A stretch of 64,000 nt of DNA from contig NC_064621.1 in the NCBI RefSeq assembly GCF_023898315.1, positions 541,653,383-541,717,382 on the forward strand. The letters run 5' to 3'. How positions within the stretch are numbered: the stretch's first letter is position 1; every line of letters starts with the position of its first letter. The notes beneath the pieces are model-generated. The model saw only the letters and a program-made list of their open reading frames with translations, had not been told where the DNA came from and searched no databases. Both the position numbers and the translations under genes were made by a program. Below, piece by piece: positions 32,706-44,734 of this stretch. This DNA comes from Schistocerca nitens (lineage: Eukaryota > Arthropoda > Insecta > Orthoptera > Acrididae).

Positions 32706-33639
32706 ATGACATTTCCTTTTTGCATACGAGTCCACGTACAGTGAAGGCCAGAACCACAAGTCATAACATCACATGCGGAGCAGAGGTGTGTCTTCGCTAA
32801 TACTACGTCAGGGGAGATGACGCGTCCACACGATTCTAAATGTAACGAAAACGGTTAGGGAGGGAGACTAGGGACGTGGAAATTTTAACTAGGAGACCGT
32901 CGAGTAGTTTGTGCAGCCGCTTGCTTCTCTCTCTCTCTCTCTCTCGCATTTTAATCGTGTTTATTGGCATCTATCTTTCGCGAAACAGGATTACAATGTC
33001 ACATGCCCTCACTCTACGAGGCATTGCGTAAAGATTTGGAATTTAAACCCAGGGACTGGCACACCTGGTCGACGATAAGTAACCCTAAATCAACACTCCG
33101 CCTCTTCTTTTTAGTGAACTATTAACAACGAACTAGGATTCGAACGAGCTCCGACGTGTCGAGCGGAATCGCACTATCACCTGTGAGCGATTTGAACGAT
33201 GAAAGAGAGTTTGTCGTATTGAATGTTTTGCCGATACGTATAGGTGGAGTGAAGAACATGCGCACTCTAGTATTTTATTAGAAGTATGCATTGAAAAAAA
33301 TATTAGCATGTATACCAAAATTCAGTACCGCTACGTCCATATCGAAACACGGAGTGAGCGGACCAAGTGCTTAAGGCCACGTTCTCATTCAAATGAACAA
33401 AAAACAGGGAAAGTTTAGAAATTTTTTTGAGACGGTGGGATGACATGCAAGGGATCTGTTTGGGGATTAGGATTGATCATACTTTGAACTATATTTTAAA
33501 TTTTCAATAAAAAACAAAATGGCGCCCGTAATTGTGGTTTGATCGAGGGTCTGAGAGTTCGAAGTACGAAGACTGGGTGCAGTGTTGCCCCTCAGCAGTT
33601 ATCTGGAATCAAAAATGGATAACATCAGTCGATGCTACT
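32706..33639. other. Unassigned spacer
   Basis: Holds a CT tract at 32928-32945 and a weak tRNA-like patch on the minus strand at about 33130-33185 (gttcgaatcc B-box), probably an eroded SINE head. No genes. Confidence 0.45.
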
Positions 33640-34222
33640 TTAAATTTATGGGAGATTGTACCTAATCACAATGAAAACAGAAAATGTTGTGGGGAAGGCT
33701 AACGAAAGGCTGCGTTTTATTGTCAAGACACTTAGAAAATGTAACAGACCTACTAAGGAGACTGCCTGCACTACGCTTGTCCGTCCTCTTTTAGAATACT
33801 GCTGCGCGGTGTGGGATCCTTACCAGTCAGGACTGACGGAGTACATCGAAAAAGTTCTAAGAAAGGCAGCACGTTTTGTATTATCGCGAAATAAGGGAGA
33901 GAGTGTCACAGAAATCATACAGGATTTGGGCTGGAAATCATTAAAAGAAAGGCGTTTCTCGTTGCAACGGAATCTTCTCACGAAATTCCAATCATCAACT
34001 TTCTCCTCCGAATGCGAAAATATTTGTTGACACCGACCTACATAGGGAGAAACGATCGCCACGATAAAGTAAGGGAAATCAGAGTTCGTACGGAAGGATT
34101 AGGTGTTCATTCTTTCTGCGTGCTGTACAAGATTCGAATAATACAGAATTGTGAAGGTGGTTCGATGAACCCTCTGCCAGGCACTTAAATGTGATTTGCA
34201 GAGTATCCATGTAGATGTAGAA
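33640..34222 (+). mobile_element. CR1-like LINE 3' fragment
   Basis: The plus-strand frame 33656-34030 reads the end of the reverse-transcriptase ORF: GKANERLRFIVKTLRKCNRP, TTLVRPLLEYCCAVWDPYQS and ARFVLSRNKGESVTEIIQDL. The 3' untranslated region follows (ccctctgccaggcacttaaa), and the fragment stops at a catgtagatgtag microsatellite tail at 34209-34221. It has the opposite orientation to the other CR1-like copies here. Confidence 0.88.
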
Positions 34223-35282
34223 ATAAACGTAAATTTAACTATGAGATGCTAACTCGAACTTTGAGTTAGATTTTTGGTGGTTTGTTTCACTCTTTATGGC
34301 TTTACAAAACATAATTCATACTAACAAATTTCATGTATTAGGTATAAGTCCAAAAGAAAAGTGTTTACTTTTCGTGGATCAAAGGTAGAAGTTAATATGT
34401 TGAACCGTTTTTATTTTATACTGGACGCAGTTTTGAAATATCATCTCACGCGAAAACCCTGTTGAAAGCTTAGTGTAAACTTTTATATGTATTACTAGTT
34501 CAATTTTCATTAAACTTACACTTTATTGTATTGTTTTGATGTCGCTGAAGACAAATCTGAAGTTAGATTTTGAAAATTCAAAATGTCCACTTTAGTATAG
34601 CGGATCAAAATTTTACAAGAAAAAGTGTTTTCGTTACTTACATTTAGACTGAAATTCCAGGACCGTGTAACAACCCTTCGTCTAATTCGAATTGTTCCTG
34701 GAGAGCAATTCCTTCGTTCCTCGTGGCGAGAATAGCCAATCTAGCTGAGCTGGACGAAATGCGATGTTAGTCAGCTTTTTTGCGTGCATACTGCAACAGA
34801 AATCATTTTGTGAACGTGCGTCACGGCATGACAAGTTTTCTACTGGAGCCTGACGTCTGGCCGAGAGCGTCCCACGGCGGCCGTAACCCCGCTTGCATTA
34901 TTAACATTCTAGACCACAACCTTTCAAAAAATGCAGTAAAAATATCGAATTTTCGACGATTTTGAATCAGAACTTGACTGTAAGGCAGTGATTTATCATT
35001 TAGGGTAAGTGGGAATCGAAGCCGCGTTCACCCACAGTTGTTTCCCTAAATCGTTTAAGGCGAATGTCACGATAGCTCCGTGAACAGTGCCACTGTTGAT
35101 GTCTGCTGCTTAAGGTACTGAAGTTCACATTGACGGGCTATTGATAGCCAAGCATTTTATAAAGGACGAAAGTGTTGAAGCTGCTCATATGTTAATACAA
35201 ATACTTTGCGATTTAGTAATGGAATCACTCTACGGGAAAGTAAACTCTAATTACTTTCTTTCTGTACAGATTGACGAAATAA
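34223..35282. other. Unassigned spacer
   Basis: AT-rich, without recognised features. Confidence 0.5.
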
Positions 35283-35499
35283 GGATCTTAGCCGGCCGCG
35301 GTGGTCTCGCGGTTCTAGGCGCGCAGTCCGGAACCGTGCGACTGCTACGGTCGCAGGTTCGAATCCTGCCTCGGGCATGGATGTGTGTGATGTCCTTAGG
35401 TTAGTTAGGTTTAAGTAGCTCTAAGTTCTAGGGGACTGATGACTACAGCAGTTGAGTCCCATAGTGCTCAGAGCCATTTGAACCATTTTAGGGATCTTA
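35283..35499 (+). mobile_element. SINE family A, full length
   Basis: The best copy in the window: head gccggccgcggtggtctcgc at 35291, A-box region, B-box ggttcgaatcc near 35357, tail agagccatttgaaccatttt. It is flanked by the duplication ggatctta at 35283-35290 and 35492-35499. About 200 bp long. Pol III boxes look intact, so it could be transcribed. Confidence 0.93.
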
Positions 35500-36230
35500 A
35501 CGTCCTGTCGATGATGTCATTAGAGCCAGAGCACAAGTTCGGATTGGGAAAGGATGAGGAGAATAAACCAGACGAATCCTGTCCAAAGGCATTTGCGTTA
35601 CGCGACAAAAAGCCTGAAGCTGGGCGGTCGAACGGGAATATAAACCGTTGTCCTTCCGAATGTGTCCATTGTCTATCTGAACACTGCGCTGCCTCGCTCG
35701 GTGCTTCCGATCTACGTATTTATCCCTACACTTGAATTAGGCACTGCAGCTGCTATGTTCACACGACACAGACATCCTCCAGTCTTCCATACCAACCAGT
35801 CCTCGTAGGAGAAAAAGGACTCATCTCGTACCATTTGAAAATCTCATACTACAGTAGTGCGCGGTAGCAGAAGTTGTGAAGGATCCAATTTTTTTCCGAA
35901 GAACGATATTTTCAGTACTGGGGTATAATGGAACGTCTGACGCTCAAGTTGACTAAAGTTAACGTAGGATGAATAATTTCAACAGTGTGATATCCCAGTC
36001 TACACTTCTCGTCGTTCACTCAATATTTCGATAAAAATGTTGACTTTTTGATCTTATATTATTCCGATTTTATCGATTTTATAAAGCTCTCCTTGGAACT
36101 GTACGGCAATTAATGGGCACAATGCGACAAAATGTTCCAAGCCATGGAGATCATGTGTGAAAGTCTTCAGTAGTGTTTTGTGAAATATGACATGGTCAAT
36201 ATCGAGTATAAGAAAGCCGCATTTAAAAAG
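35500..36230. other. Unassigned spacer
   Basis: No recognised gene or repeat. Confidence 0.5.
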
Positions 36231-36234
36231 TGAT

Positions 36235-36645
36235 TGTATTCTTTCCTTTATTGTACCTGATGACTATCACTTATTTTTGTAATGACCAGTTTCAGCTGTG
36301 ATCTACAGTCTCTTCAGATCACTGCTGCAGCATAAGAAGCCTCGTAAAACAGAAGCGCGCGTTCTCACTTGAAACATCATGCCAAAGCTTATGCCTGTAC
36401 TACGGGGATTCTATACTGCGATTAAATGAAACAACAAGTTCACTGTTACCAGTCAACGGTGACTGGTAACAGTGAACTCGTTGTTTCATTTAATGTCATT
36501 AAAAGTCACGGTAAAGCCTAACCTAAAAATGTTCGCATTTAAAGCTATACTGTGATATTTATCTGTAGATGGCTGTTGAACACAGATGAAACTAGTTTCT
36601 TTGAAAATAAAGACAGTGGTTGTCGTCAGGTATAATAAAACATGA
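36235..36645. mobile_element. Foldback element with a near-perfect 35-bp central hairpin
   Basis: The outer arms (about 36236-36320 and 36555-36640) are imperfect inverted repeats: tttattgtacctgatgacta and gaccagtttcagctgtg on the left match, on the minus strand, tttattatacctgacgacaa and aactagtttcatctgtg on the right. At the centre 36421-36455 and 36460-36494 pair with one mismatch around the 4-base loop acgg. No coding capacity. Looks like a MITE of unknown superfamily. Confidence 0.8.
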
Positions 36646-36711
36646 GTCGATAACTATTACGAACTGAGCAATGTTACTTTCAAAATTAATTGAAATCAAT
36701 TTAATCGATTT

Positions 36712-36712
<1 letters not shown>

Positions 36713-36746
<34 letters not shown>
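36713..36746. repeat. (T)34 tract
   Basis: Uninterrupted T run; possibly the A-tail of a minus-strand retroelement whose body I do not recognise. Confidence 0.95.
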
Positions 36747-36749
<3 letters not shown>

Positions 36750-36928
36750 TATGAAACAGAATTTTGTTACCTGTTTCGTATGGTCTTTATTGCCATTAAA
36801 CTGTTAGTCTTGGCAGTAATAAAGTTAAGTGTTGCACTCGGCACTTTACGTAAGAGACGATATCCGAAAAAACTGAAAGTCTCTTGCATCATTAACTGTC
36901 GTTTAAAATCACCGTTTGGCGGCATAGA

Positions 36929-37401
36929 TTAATCTTCGCAATAATAAGGGAGGATGGTACTTCAATATGCCCACCTCATTATATATTCTGAAACTTTTTC
37001 ATATTCTAAAAAAAAAAAAAATTTAATGAATTCTTCTACCAGATTCCACAAAAGATTTAAATGTTTCAGTTAAATATAACCCAAAAATATAAGTCTCAGT
37101 AGTAGATGTCATTTTGCCCAGTGGATGCCTTATTCAGTGTTCCCAAGTTCAGGGCCTTCCTTACACATCCGTATCTCCGTAAAAAGTATGTTGAGTTTAA
37201 AAGTCAACAACAATGAATGAAATATGCATTTCTATATATTTTTTGTGATGGACATAAAGTCGTAGTACACGTTATTGAACGAGCGTTGATATTGCTAAGA
37301 GTGTGTTAAAGAAATTTTCAGGTTTCTGGACAATCCGCCTCCCCCCCTACCCTCCCTTGGTAATGCGCGTAATGGAAATGTATTGGTACTGCTAGTGTTA
37401 A
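36929..37401. mobile_element. TTAA-flanked piggyBac-type MITE, copy 1
   Basis: TTAA at 36929-36932 and 37398-37401. The left end reads tcttcgcaataat and the right end, read on the minus strand, cactagcagtaccaat. The 465-bp body matches copy 2 (43099-43650) in order: ggatggtacttcaatatgcc, taccagattcc, tttcagttaa, cagggccttccttacacatc. No transposase. TTAA duplications are the mark of piggyBac-type transposition. Confidence 0.75.
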
Positions 37402-37439
37402 ATGATATCCATGACGCAGTTTCGCCCACACGTGCTTCG

Positions 37440-37680
37440 AGCAATGTTTTCGTTAACGTAAGTGAGAGGCAGCAGCGAGAGCCAGTTCCGGCGAGTTCAC
37501 GGCTGCGAGCGGTGTTGCCGGCCTATATTGATTTCTGCGCGAGCGCGCATGCGCGGACCCTGTGCTGCCCGAATGTACCGACCGTTCACCGAGGCGAATG
37601 TACCGACCGTTCACCGAGGCGCTCCGCTCTCTCGGCTCTGCCAATTCGTGGGAAAAGGAATTTGGCTACGGTTCGCGGCG
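37440..37680. promoter_or_regulatory. CpG-rich island with NRF-1-like site
   Basis: Locally G+C and CpG rich. It contains the palindrome gcgcatgcgc at 37545-37554, the consensus core of NRF-1 sites (ewg in flies), and an exact 25-bp tandem duplication (37570-37594, 37595-37619). Open frames exist on both strands (37383-37760, 37462-37815 plus; 37644-37453 minus) but show no domain. Could be a promoter with a short first exon. Positions 37681-38780 are unassigned. Confidence 0.4.
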
Positions 37681-38779
37681 TGTTGCCTGTCTTTGGCAGC
37701 ACAGGGACAAGTGATTGCAGAGATACCGTCTGGATGCCTGAAGAAATTAAATTCGTATAGTATTTTGTCAAACGAGATTACAGAGGCATACGACGTTTTT
37801 AATATAGGAATCTGATTCTATTGGTCGTAGCCTGTCCACAAAAATCATACAGTTCTATCACAGAAACGTTGGGACAGCAAGCAGCAGTAATTCGATAACT
37901 GGAACCTTCTTTGAATGATCATCCACCAATGAACGTTTGCGATCATGTTTTCCATAACATCTCAGTTTTTTGCGGTATTCGTCAGCGACTAAATAATACG
38001 TAGCCCAATTTATTGCCTCGTGTTTCACAGCCAAGGCGTTCTCCTTCTTTCAGCTCTGCTTTGTTTCGATTTCTCTTCTGCCTACAGTTACCAGCTACAA
38101 GAATCAATGTTTTTCGTTTCGCATGATATGCTCTAAACACGCAGTCTTTTCTTAATTCTGCTGGGTGTTTCTTTGTCTCTGCTAACGCTTATAGACTTCA
38201 TTTGTCAGTCTCATGATTCTCGGTATCTTTAAGTACCCTGCAGTACATCCACATCTCGAAAACTTCGATTATTTTCTTTAATGTCCAACTCGCAAATCGC
38301 AGAGAAGTAGTGAGCATTTAAAATTCCTTAGTACACGGCAAGCTCAGATAAAAACTTTTTTTTTTAATTTTACTAATGATGTCCTTAGAGATTGCCGGTG
38401 CGGAATTTTACTTTGTCATATATATAAAAACTCGCCGCCTCTTTGTACGGAAAGTACAGTGAATGTTCTGTTCGAATTTTGGAACAAAATTTTCAGCAGT
38501 GTGTGGCACATGCCACATGTGGCGTTCTCCGCACCCAATTTTACTTACTATGAAAGGCGATCCAGTAAACTTATTTAACGATTACTGTCGATTCTTGTTT
38601 TATGCTGTGGTAGCTCAACCTCTTCCATTTTCCCTTTCCGATCCGTCTCCTTTTATTTAATTTTGGAATAAGGGTCATAATAATCCGAGCTAAAATTGGA
38701 AGATGCGAGTTTGGCTTATAGGCTCTTTTGGGGCGAACAACTGCTAGTATGGCCGTACATAAGAATCCCCAGGAAATAT

Positions 38780-39480
38780 TAATTTACCGGCACAAAACTC
38801 ATTATTGGGGTTTTAGAGTACACATCTGACTCTGATGTTAAAATTCCGCCACTGCGGACGTGGCTCAACGTAAGAATACTAAATGACAGAATGTGGAATA
38901 ATGATTCTTAGGTCCACGTGGCAGTAAAAGAAACTACAGACACTGAAATTAAGTGAAAATAATTTCACTTCACGTTTACTCAGTTTATAAAAGAAAATCA
39001 AGAATTGCTGAGAGCAAATAAAATTAATTATTCATTAAAGAAATGTACAGGCACCGCGTTTCACAGTGATTGATTGCTAACTTTAAAAAGAATCAATTAA
39101 TATTAATTTCAATAGCTCTAGCTTCTCGCCATCATATATCACAGTCAGTATATTACGGATACAAAACACAGTACCGAATACATTTTATAAAATTTGTCTT
39201 ATTAGACGCTGCAACGGCGAGTTGTGGTCTCTACTCTGATTGGCCGTTGCCTGCGCCTACACCTCATGTTCTTTAATTTCCCGGGTACTGAATTCCTCGG
39301 AACTCAATGCTTGGTAGCGCCATGAGTAGATATATAGTGTGAGCAGATTTATTTCAAAAATATTAATAATATCTTGCCCTACTTGGCCTACTTCTGGAAT
39401 CACGCAGCAGCAATTTGAAGTGAATATTTTTCCTCGCTTATAAGTTTGAAATCAATAAAAAAAATATATTAATCCGGGCC
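38780..39480. repeat. Dispersed repeat of unknown class, copy 1
   Basis: Words shared in the same order and orientation with 44290-44690: ttttagagtacacatctgactc (compare ccctagaatgcgcatctgac), tgacagaatgtggaataa, gtgattgattgcta, aaaatattaataata, gcaatttgaagtgaatattt. No terminal repeats found. It may be an LTR or a non-autonomous DNA element. Positions 39481-39954 are unassigned. Confidence 0.5.
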
Positions 39481-39954
39481 GTTACATCCTTCCCCACATA
39501 ACAGAAGCAAATCTAGCTGAATTTGCCGAATCCATGGAACAAGCTAACTAGTTGGTTGATTGTCAACGGTGGGAAAACCAGAGATAAATACTTCTAGACA
39601 CATGGGCGTGGGTGGTGAGAAAAAGATATAAACAGCCCTAAACATAAAGGGACTGCTGGGCTGCACTGGAACAGCTGGATGTCTCTACGGAATACCTAGG
39701 CTCTCCTTCTGGGCCAACGCTAGATACCTTAAAACGTTTTTAAACGTAAGAAATCATACTTACCTTATCATATCATATATCATGTCTCTATAACCTTTTA
39801 CCTAAGTGAAAACCTTCCTTTGGCTTGTAGTGCTTTTATACATGACAACTGAAATCCAGTGGGGGCCCTATATTACTACTTAATAATAATTGCGACATCA
39901 GAAACATCAAATTCGGTCATTCTCTGTCACCACTTACAAGCCAGTGTAGTAAAA

Positions 39955-40150
39955 TAAAGTATTAAATGGCTCTGAGCACTATGGGACTTAACTTCTGAGG
40001 TCATCAGTCCCCTAGAACTTAAAACTACTTAAACCTAACTAACCTAAGGACATCACACACATCCATGCCCGAGGCAGGATTCGAACCTGCGACCGCAACG
40101 GAAGCGCGGTTCCAGACTGTAGCGCCTAGAACCGCTCGTCCTAAAGTATT
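39955..40150 (-). mobile_element. SINE family A with 9-bp target duplication
   Basis: Antisense copy (39964-40141) between taaagtatt repeats at 39955-39963 and 40142-40150. Tail tggctctgagcactatggga, B-box complement gattcgaacc at 40079, head cut at accgctcgtcc. The arm next to the B-box carries changes (cgcaacggaagcgcgg) relative to other copies. Positions 40151-40640 are unassigned. Confidence 0.92.
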
Positions 40151-40640
40151 TAAACACCATAAATATATTATTATATATTTTTCTAAACAGTCAATTTAAG
40201 CTGCTACTCACTAAAATAAATAAACTACTCTATGTATGAGGGAACCAGAAAGTAATTTACACATTATTATGGCAGGTCAAGTAACTTTCAACATAGTCAT
40301 TAGCTAGCTGTAAACAGCCGTCGCAACGTTCTACTAATCTTTCAGTTCTTCGACAACGGATATTGGCTCCTTGGTCACGGAGCTACGCGAGAACCGCTGT
40401 GTTAATGCTTTTATGGTTGGGAAATATCTTTCCTCCTCAGGTGTTGTTTCAACTTGCCCACAAGAATTATACCGTCCCGCATACTTAAGAGTATGTTTCC
40501 AGCTGCTGCACCATTTCACTCCCGTGTATACCATAGCAGAACCGTCTCGACAGGAAATGCGGAACACTCTTCTGACACTCTTTTTGCGCATTGGTCTTAC
40601 CGTGGACTACACATGTAACTTACCTTATTATATATAAATA

Positions 40641-42042
40641 TATACACACATCAAAAAAAGTTTTGCATCACCCCGGTTCCCAGAACTCCTGAAGATAGAT
40701 GGTGACTGTGGATATTGTATCACAGACACAGTCTCTTTGACTGTTCAGAGATGTCTCTAAACCCGCCCAAAGATGCAAACAACTATAATAAGCAGCGCCT
40801 CTTAGACGGAGGGGGTCCGACAGTCGATCAGTTCCAGTCATTCCACCAGGAAGGAGGTACACGGCTCGTGTTGACTTAGAGTTCAATCAAGCCTAGACGG
40901 TCAATACCGCGGTTCAATCGCATCCGCATTGCTATTTTGTGCCAGCAAGGGCTCTTAACTAGGGAAGTGTCCAGGCGTCTCGGAGTGAACTAAAGCTATG
41001 TTGTTCGGACACGGAGGAGATACAGAGCGACAGCAGCTGTCTATGACATGCCGCGCTCAGGCCACCCAAGAGTTACTACTGCCGTGGATGACCGCTACCT
41101 ACGGATTATGAGTCCGAGGAACCCTGACAGCAACGCCACCATGTTGAATAATACTTTTCGTGCAGCCACAGGACGTCATGTTAAGACTCCGACACCATGC
41201 AGCGCGTTAAAGATGGGCCCAACAACATGCCGAATGGACCGCTCAGGATTGGCATCACGTTCTCTTCACCGATGAGTGTCACATATGCCTTCAACCAGAC
41301 AATCGTCGGAGACGTGTTTGGAGGCAACCCGGTCAGGTTGAACTCCTTATACACACTGTCCAGCGAGTGTTGCCTACAGTTTTGGGACGGCGTTATGTGG
41401 TGCCGAAGTACGCCGCTGATGGTCATGGAAGGCGCCGTAAAGGCTGTACGATACGTGAATGCCATCCTGCGATGGATAGTGCAACGATTATCGGCAGCAT
41501 ATTGGCGTGGCATTCGTCTTCATGGACGACAATTCGCGCCCCCCCCCCCCCCCCCCCCCTCGTGCGCATCTTGTGAATGACTTCCTTCAGGATAACGACA
41601 TCGCTTGACTAGAGTGGCCAGCATTTTCTCCAGATGTGAACCCTATAGAACATGCCTGGGATAGATTGAAAAGGGCTGTTTATGTACGACATAACCCACC
41701 AACCACTCTGAGGGATCAACGCCGAATCGCCGTTGAGGAGTGGTACAATCTGGACCAACAGTACCTTGATGAACGTGTGGATCGTATGCCACGACCAATA
41801 CAGGCGTGCATCAATGCAAGAGGACATGCTACTGGATATTAAGAGGTACCGGTGTGTACAGCGATCTGGACCACCACCTCTGAAGGTCTCGCCGTGTGGT
41901 GGTACAGCATGCAATGTGTGGTTTTCATGAGCAATAAAAAGGGCGGAAATGATGTTTATGTTGAACACTATTCCAATTTTCTGTACAGGTTCCGGAACTC
42001 TCGGAACCAAGGTGATGCAAAACTTTTTTTGATGTGTGTATA
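40641..42042 (+). mobile_element. Tc1-like transposon with near-perfect ends, dead gene
   Basis: The terminal repeats are identical for at least 28 bases: CACACATCAAAAAAAGTTTT and on through GCATCACC, from 40645 and, on the minus strand, from 42038. TATA borders both. The plus-strand transposase is broken by stops. Readable parts: a KGS-type helix-turn-helix near 40905-41000, HHVLFTDE-type text near 41250, FMDDNSR at 41520-41540 running into a C tract, and EWPAFSPDVNPIEHAWDRLK from 41611 with a C-terminus of normal form to 41842. Length about 1.4 kb. Confidence 0.9.
41539..41559. repeat. (C)21 tract within the transposase gene
   Basis: It sits exactly where the DDNxRPH motif should read proline-histidine; after it the frame continues RAHLVNDFLQDNDIA. 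Confidence 0.95.
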
Positions 42043-43094
42043 ATGAATATCCTTCCTCTCCACATCACTCCAAACGTAGCTCGGCTACCCACAATGACCA
42101 TTGCCCATAAAAATGGTTTGAAAATATTTATATTCATTTTCGTCTATTCTTTAAGAATCTCTCTTGCTACTGTTGAATGTTGTTATAAATATTTCTCAAG
42201 ATTGCTTAGCATCAATATCGACAGTGTATCCATTCATACTAATCTATTCCATTTCATTCATATTTATGAGCCAGTTCTACAAAAACTAGCTGCGAGGAGC
42301 TCTAATTCACCTAGGCAGAGCTTCCGATTTTGTATACTTCTCTGTTATGTATCAGCGATAATATTGGAACGAGTTCAAGCTGCTGTTGCTGCTACTGCAG
42401 TTAATTACTCTAATCACTAAGATAAGTACTTTTAACACTGTTATTCTCGTTAACTAAATAAAAATAAACATTAATGAAATATGGATTAATAAATAGTTCT
42501 CCAACTAATAAACTGTCTTTCCCAGTTGCATCACTGGTACATTAAGGAACACAGCATACGTAACGTTCATGGCGCCCTCCATACAAAAAAATTGCTGCCT
42601 CCACTCGGGTCTGGATAATAGACACTTAATGACTCTTGCTCCACAATTATCGTCAGTTAATATACTTTTCTCAATTACGTGTAGTTGTCCTAAGTAGTTC
42701 TAGACCTCTGACCCTGAGTCATAAATGCACATTGTGCGACATAATAATCCACGACAAATGTGATAACGTTATTTCGTTGGTTCGCGTCACCTCAGATTTT
42801 CCTAGACTTAAACTATTAGATTTGCTAGACACTGATTTTTGTGTGTTGTCTCCCAAAAGCTTCTCTTTTTTTTTCCAACCACAGAGGTATTTCCTGGAAC
42901 CAATTGGAGCTTTCTCACCTCCCGATCCGTAACAACCCATTCTACTGAACTACGCCTTAGTTTCTAATGATGTTTCCTCCACTTCAAATTCATCACTGTG
43001 ACCTCCCTGCCGCTTTGATAAAATTGAATAACCAGATATCGTTGCTTCTGAGCTTTCTTCCATTTCCGTGTTATCTGTAGGTTACTATTTTAAA
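42043..43094. other. Unassigned spacer
   Basis: AT-rich with short open frames (for example 42034-42420 and 42636-42932, plus) that show no motif. Confidence 0.45.
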
Positions 43095-43654
43095 TTAACC
43101 CTCGCAATACTGAGAGGTGGTACTTAATGCCCAATTTTTGAAAACATTGTAATCTAGTCATGTACTTCGATTTTTAAAATTTTGAAAGTGTTTATTATTT
43201 TTAATGGTTTCGTATACCAGATTCCGTAGTTGTTCTGAATTTTCAGTTAACAAAAATTTAAGTCTAATAGTAAATGTTACTTTTTGAAACGAATGTCATC
43301 TGTTTGAAAATTGAGGGCCCTTCTTACACATCTACATATCTTTAAAAAGTACGTTGTGAATGAAACTTAAGGATGATAACGAAATCTGGACTTTTTAAAA
43401 AAATTGTGGTTATAAAGTGCCCCTTCTCCCTGTGTACTCACAATGGAAAATGCAACGGTACTGATAGGATTGTACTAAAAGACATTTTCAGATTCAGGAC
43501 CTTCTTATTCATCAATACATATTTAAAAACGATGTTGCTAGTAGAAGCTCACAACAATGAACGCTTTATTTTTTATTTTGTTTGTGGCGGCCATAAAGTA
43601 CCTCCTTCCTGGTGTTACGCGTTATGGAAAGTACTTTGGTATTGCTAGGGTTAA
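43095..43654. mobile_element. TTAA-flanked piggyBac-type MITE, copy 2, with internal duplication
   Basis: TTAA at 43095-43098 and 43651-43654. Inverted ends CCCTCGCAATAC (left) and, on the minus strand, CCCTAGCAATAC (right), each followed within 15 bases by GTACTT. Body of 552 bp. The right third is present twice in tandem (about 43311-43470 and 43493-43650, diverged), once only in copy 1. No transposase. Confidence 0.82.
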
Positions 43655-44289
43655 CATCACTCAATTTATTGTACTCTGCTGCACCGCCATTGTGCAGCCG
43701 CCGCCTTGGTCAGGCACGGTCAGGAACGTGAACGCCGCTGTACCTACTAGACGCAGGTACCGAACCTGCGCCCCCTGGTTGCGAAGCCATCGAAACTTCA
43801 GATAGTGAGAGCGTAGTCCACCGGTCGTCTGCGACGGGTTTCAGTGGTTCGCCTCGACAAGTTAAAGAGGCAATATATCTCCTCTTCCTGATCGGTTCAA
43901 GACCCACCAGATTGTGGTAGGCCCTCGCGACAACACGAAAACCCTCGTGTCGCCACGTTACTTTGAGCAAGTCAATAATCTCACAGCCAGCTCCGAACAC
44001 GTAACTGTTGTGCCGCCTGTGTCCGTCGATCACCCGGCAGCCGTCGGCGTGTTCATTCACGATATTCACCAGGCATCGCAGCAGTTGTACACATGTAATG
44101 AGAGATGAGCAGTAATCCCGCAACTTTTCGTTCGTTCAACTCTTGCTCGCCGTACCGCATCAAAATCTTGAATCTTCACCATCTAAAACTCCCTTCCTAA
44201 CTTAGAAATAGCCCAGTTACCTGGTAGACGCCATTGTGGCGAGTCCATTTTCTAACAAGTTCACCTTAGAGCAGAAATTTGAAGACTTT
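43655..44289. other. Unassigned spacer with a tRNA-like patch
   Basis: On the minus strand at about 43830-43749 a tRNA-like arrangement is seen: an arm ending ggggcgcaggttcggtacct with a B-box-like ggttcggtacc. It is probably a SINE head or tRNA pseudogene; pairing of the acceptor arm is not evident. No genes. Confidence 0.4.
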
Positions 44290-44690
44290 TCTACAGTCTG
44301 GGCCATAAACATTATGCATGGGGCCCTAGAATGCGCATCTGACTCAGATAAATTTCGCTACGCCGAGCGCAGTTCTACTCGAACAATACTACGTACTGAA
44401 TGACAAAATATGGAATAAATTATTGGCTCTACTCCAGGTAGCAATAAATGAACAACGAGAACTATTAAAACTGTGTTCCTTGGAAAAATACACACATCTA
44501 CCCTCGCAGTAACTGATTGCTAAATATCTTGAAGTACATCGATATTAGCTTAATAGTCTTAGATTAGTTGACGTGAAACATTTTCTTTTTTCAAAAATAT
44601 TAATAAAAGCATTTTGCGCCATTCGCTACACTTCTCCCATCATTTAGCAATAATTTGAAATTAATATTTTACTAGGGAATTAAAAAATGT
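44290..44690. repeat. Dispersed repeat of unknown class, copy 2
   Basis: Shorter relative of 38780-39480, same orientation, with the shared words listed there. Confidence 0.5.
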
Positions 44691-44734
44691 AAGTAACTGG
44701 TTTGGCACCCGACTTTCGAGAAATATCTATTTTA

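Noticed and set aside
38780..44690. LTR retrotransposon bounded by the two dispersed repeats
   Set aside because: The repeats are in the same orientation about 5 kb apart, but the copies are strongly diverged, no gag-pol coding lies between them, and a Tc1, a SINE and a MITE fill the interval.
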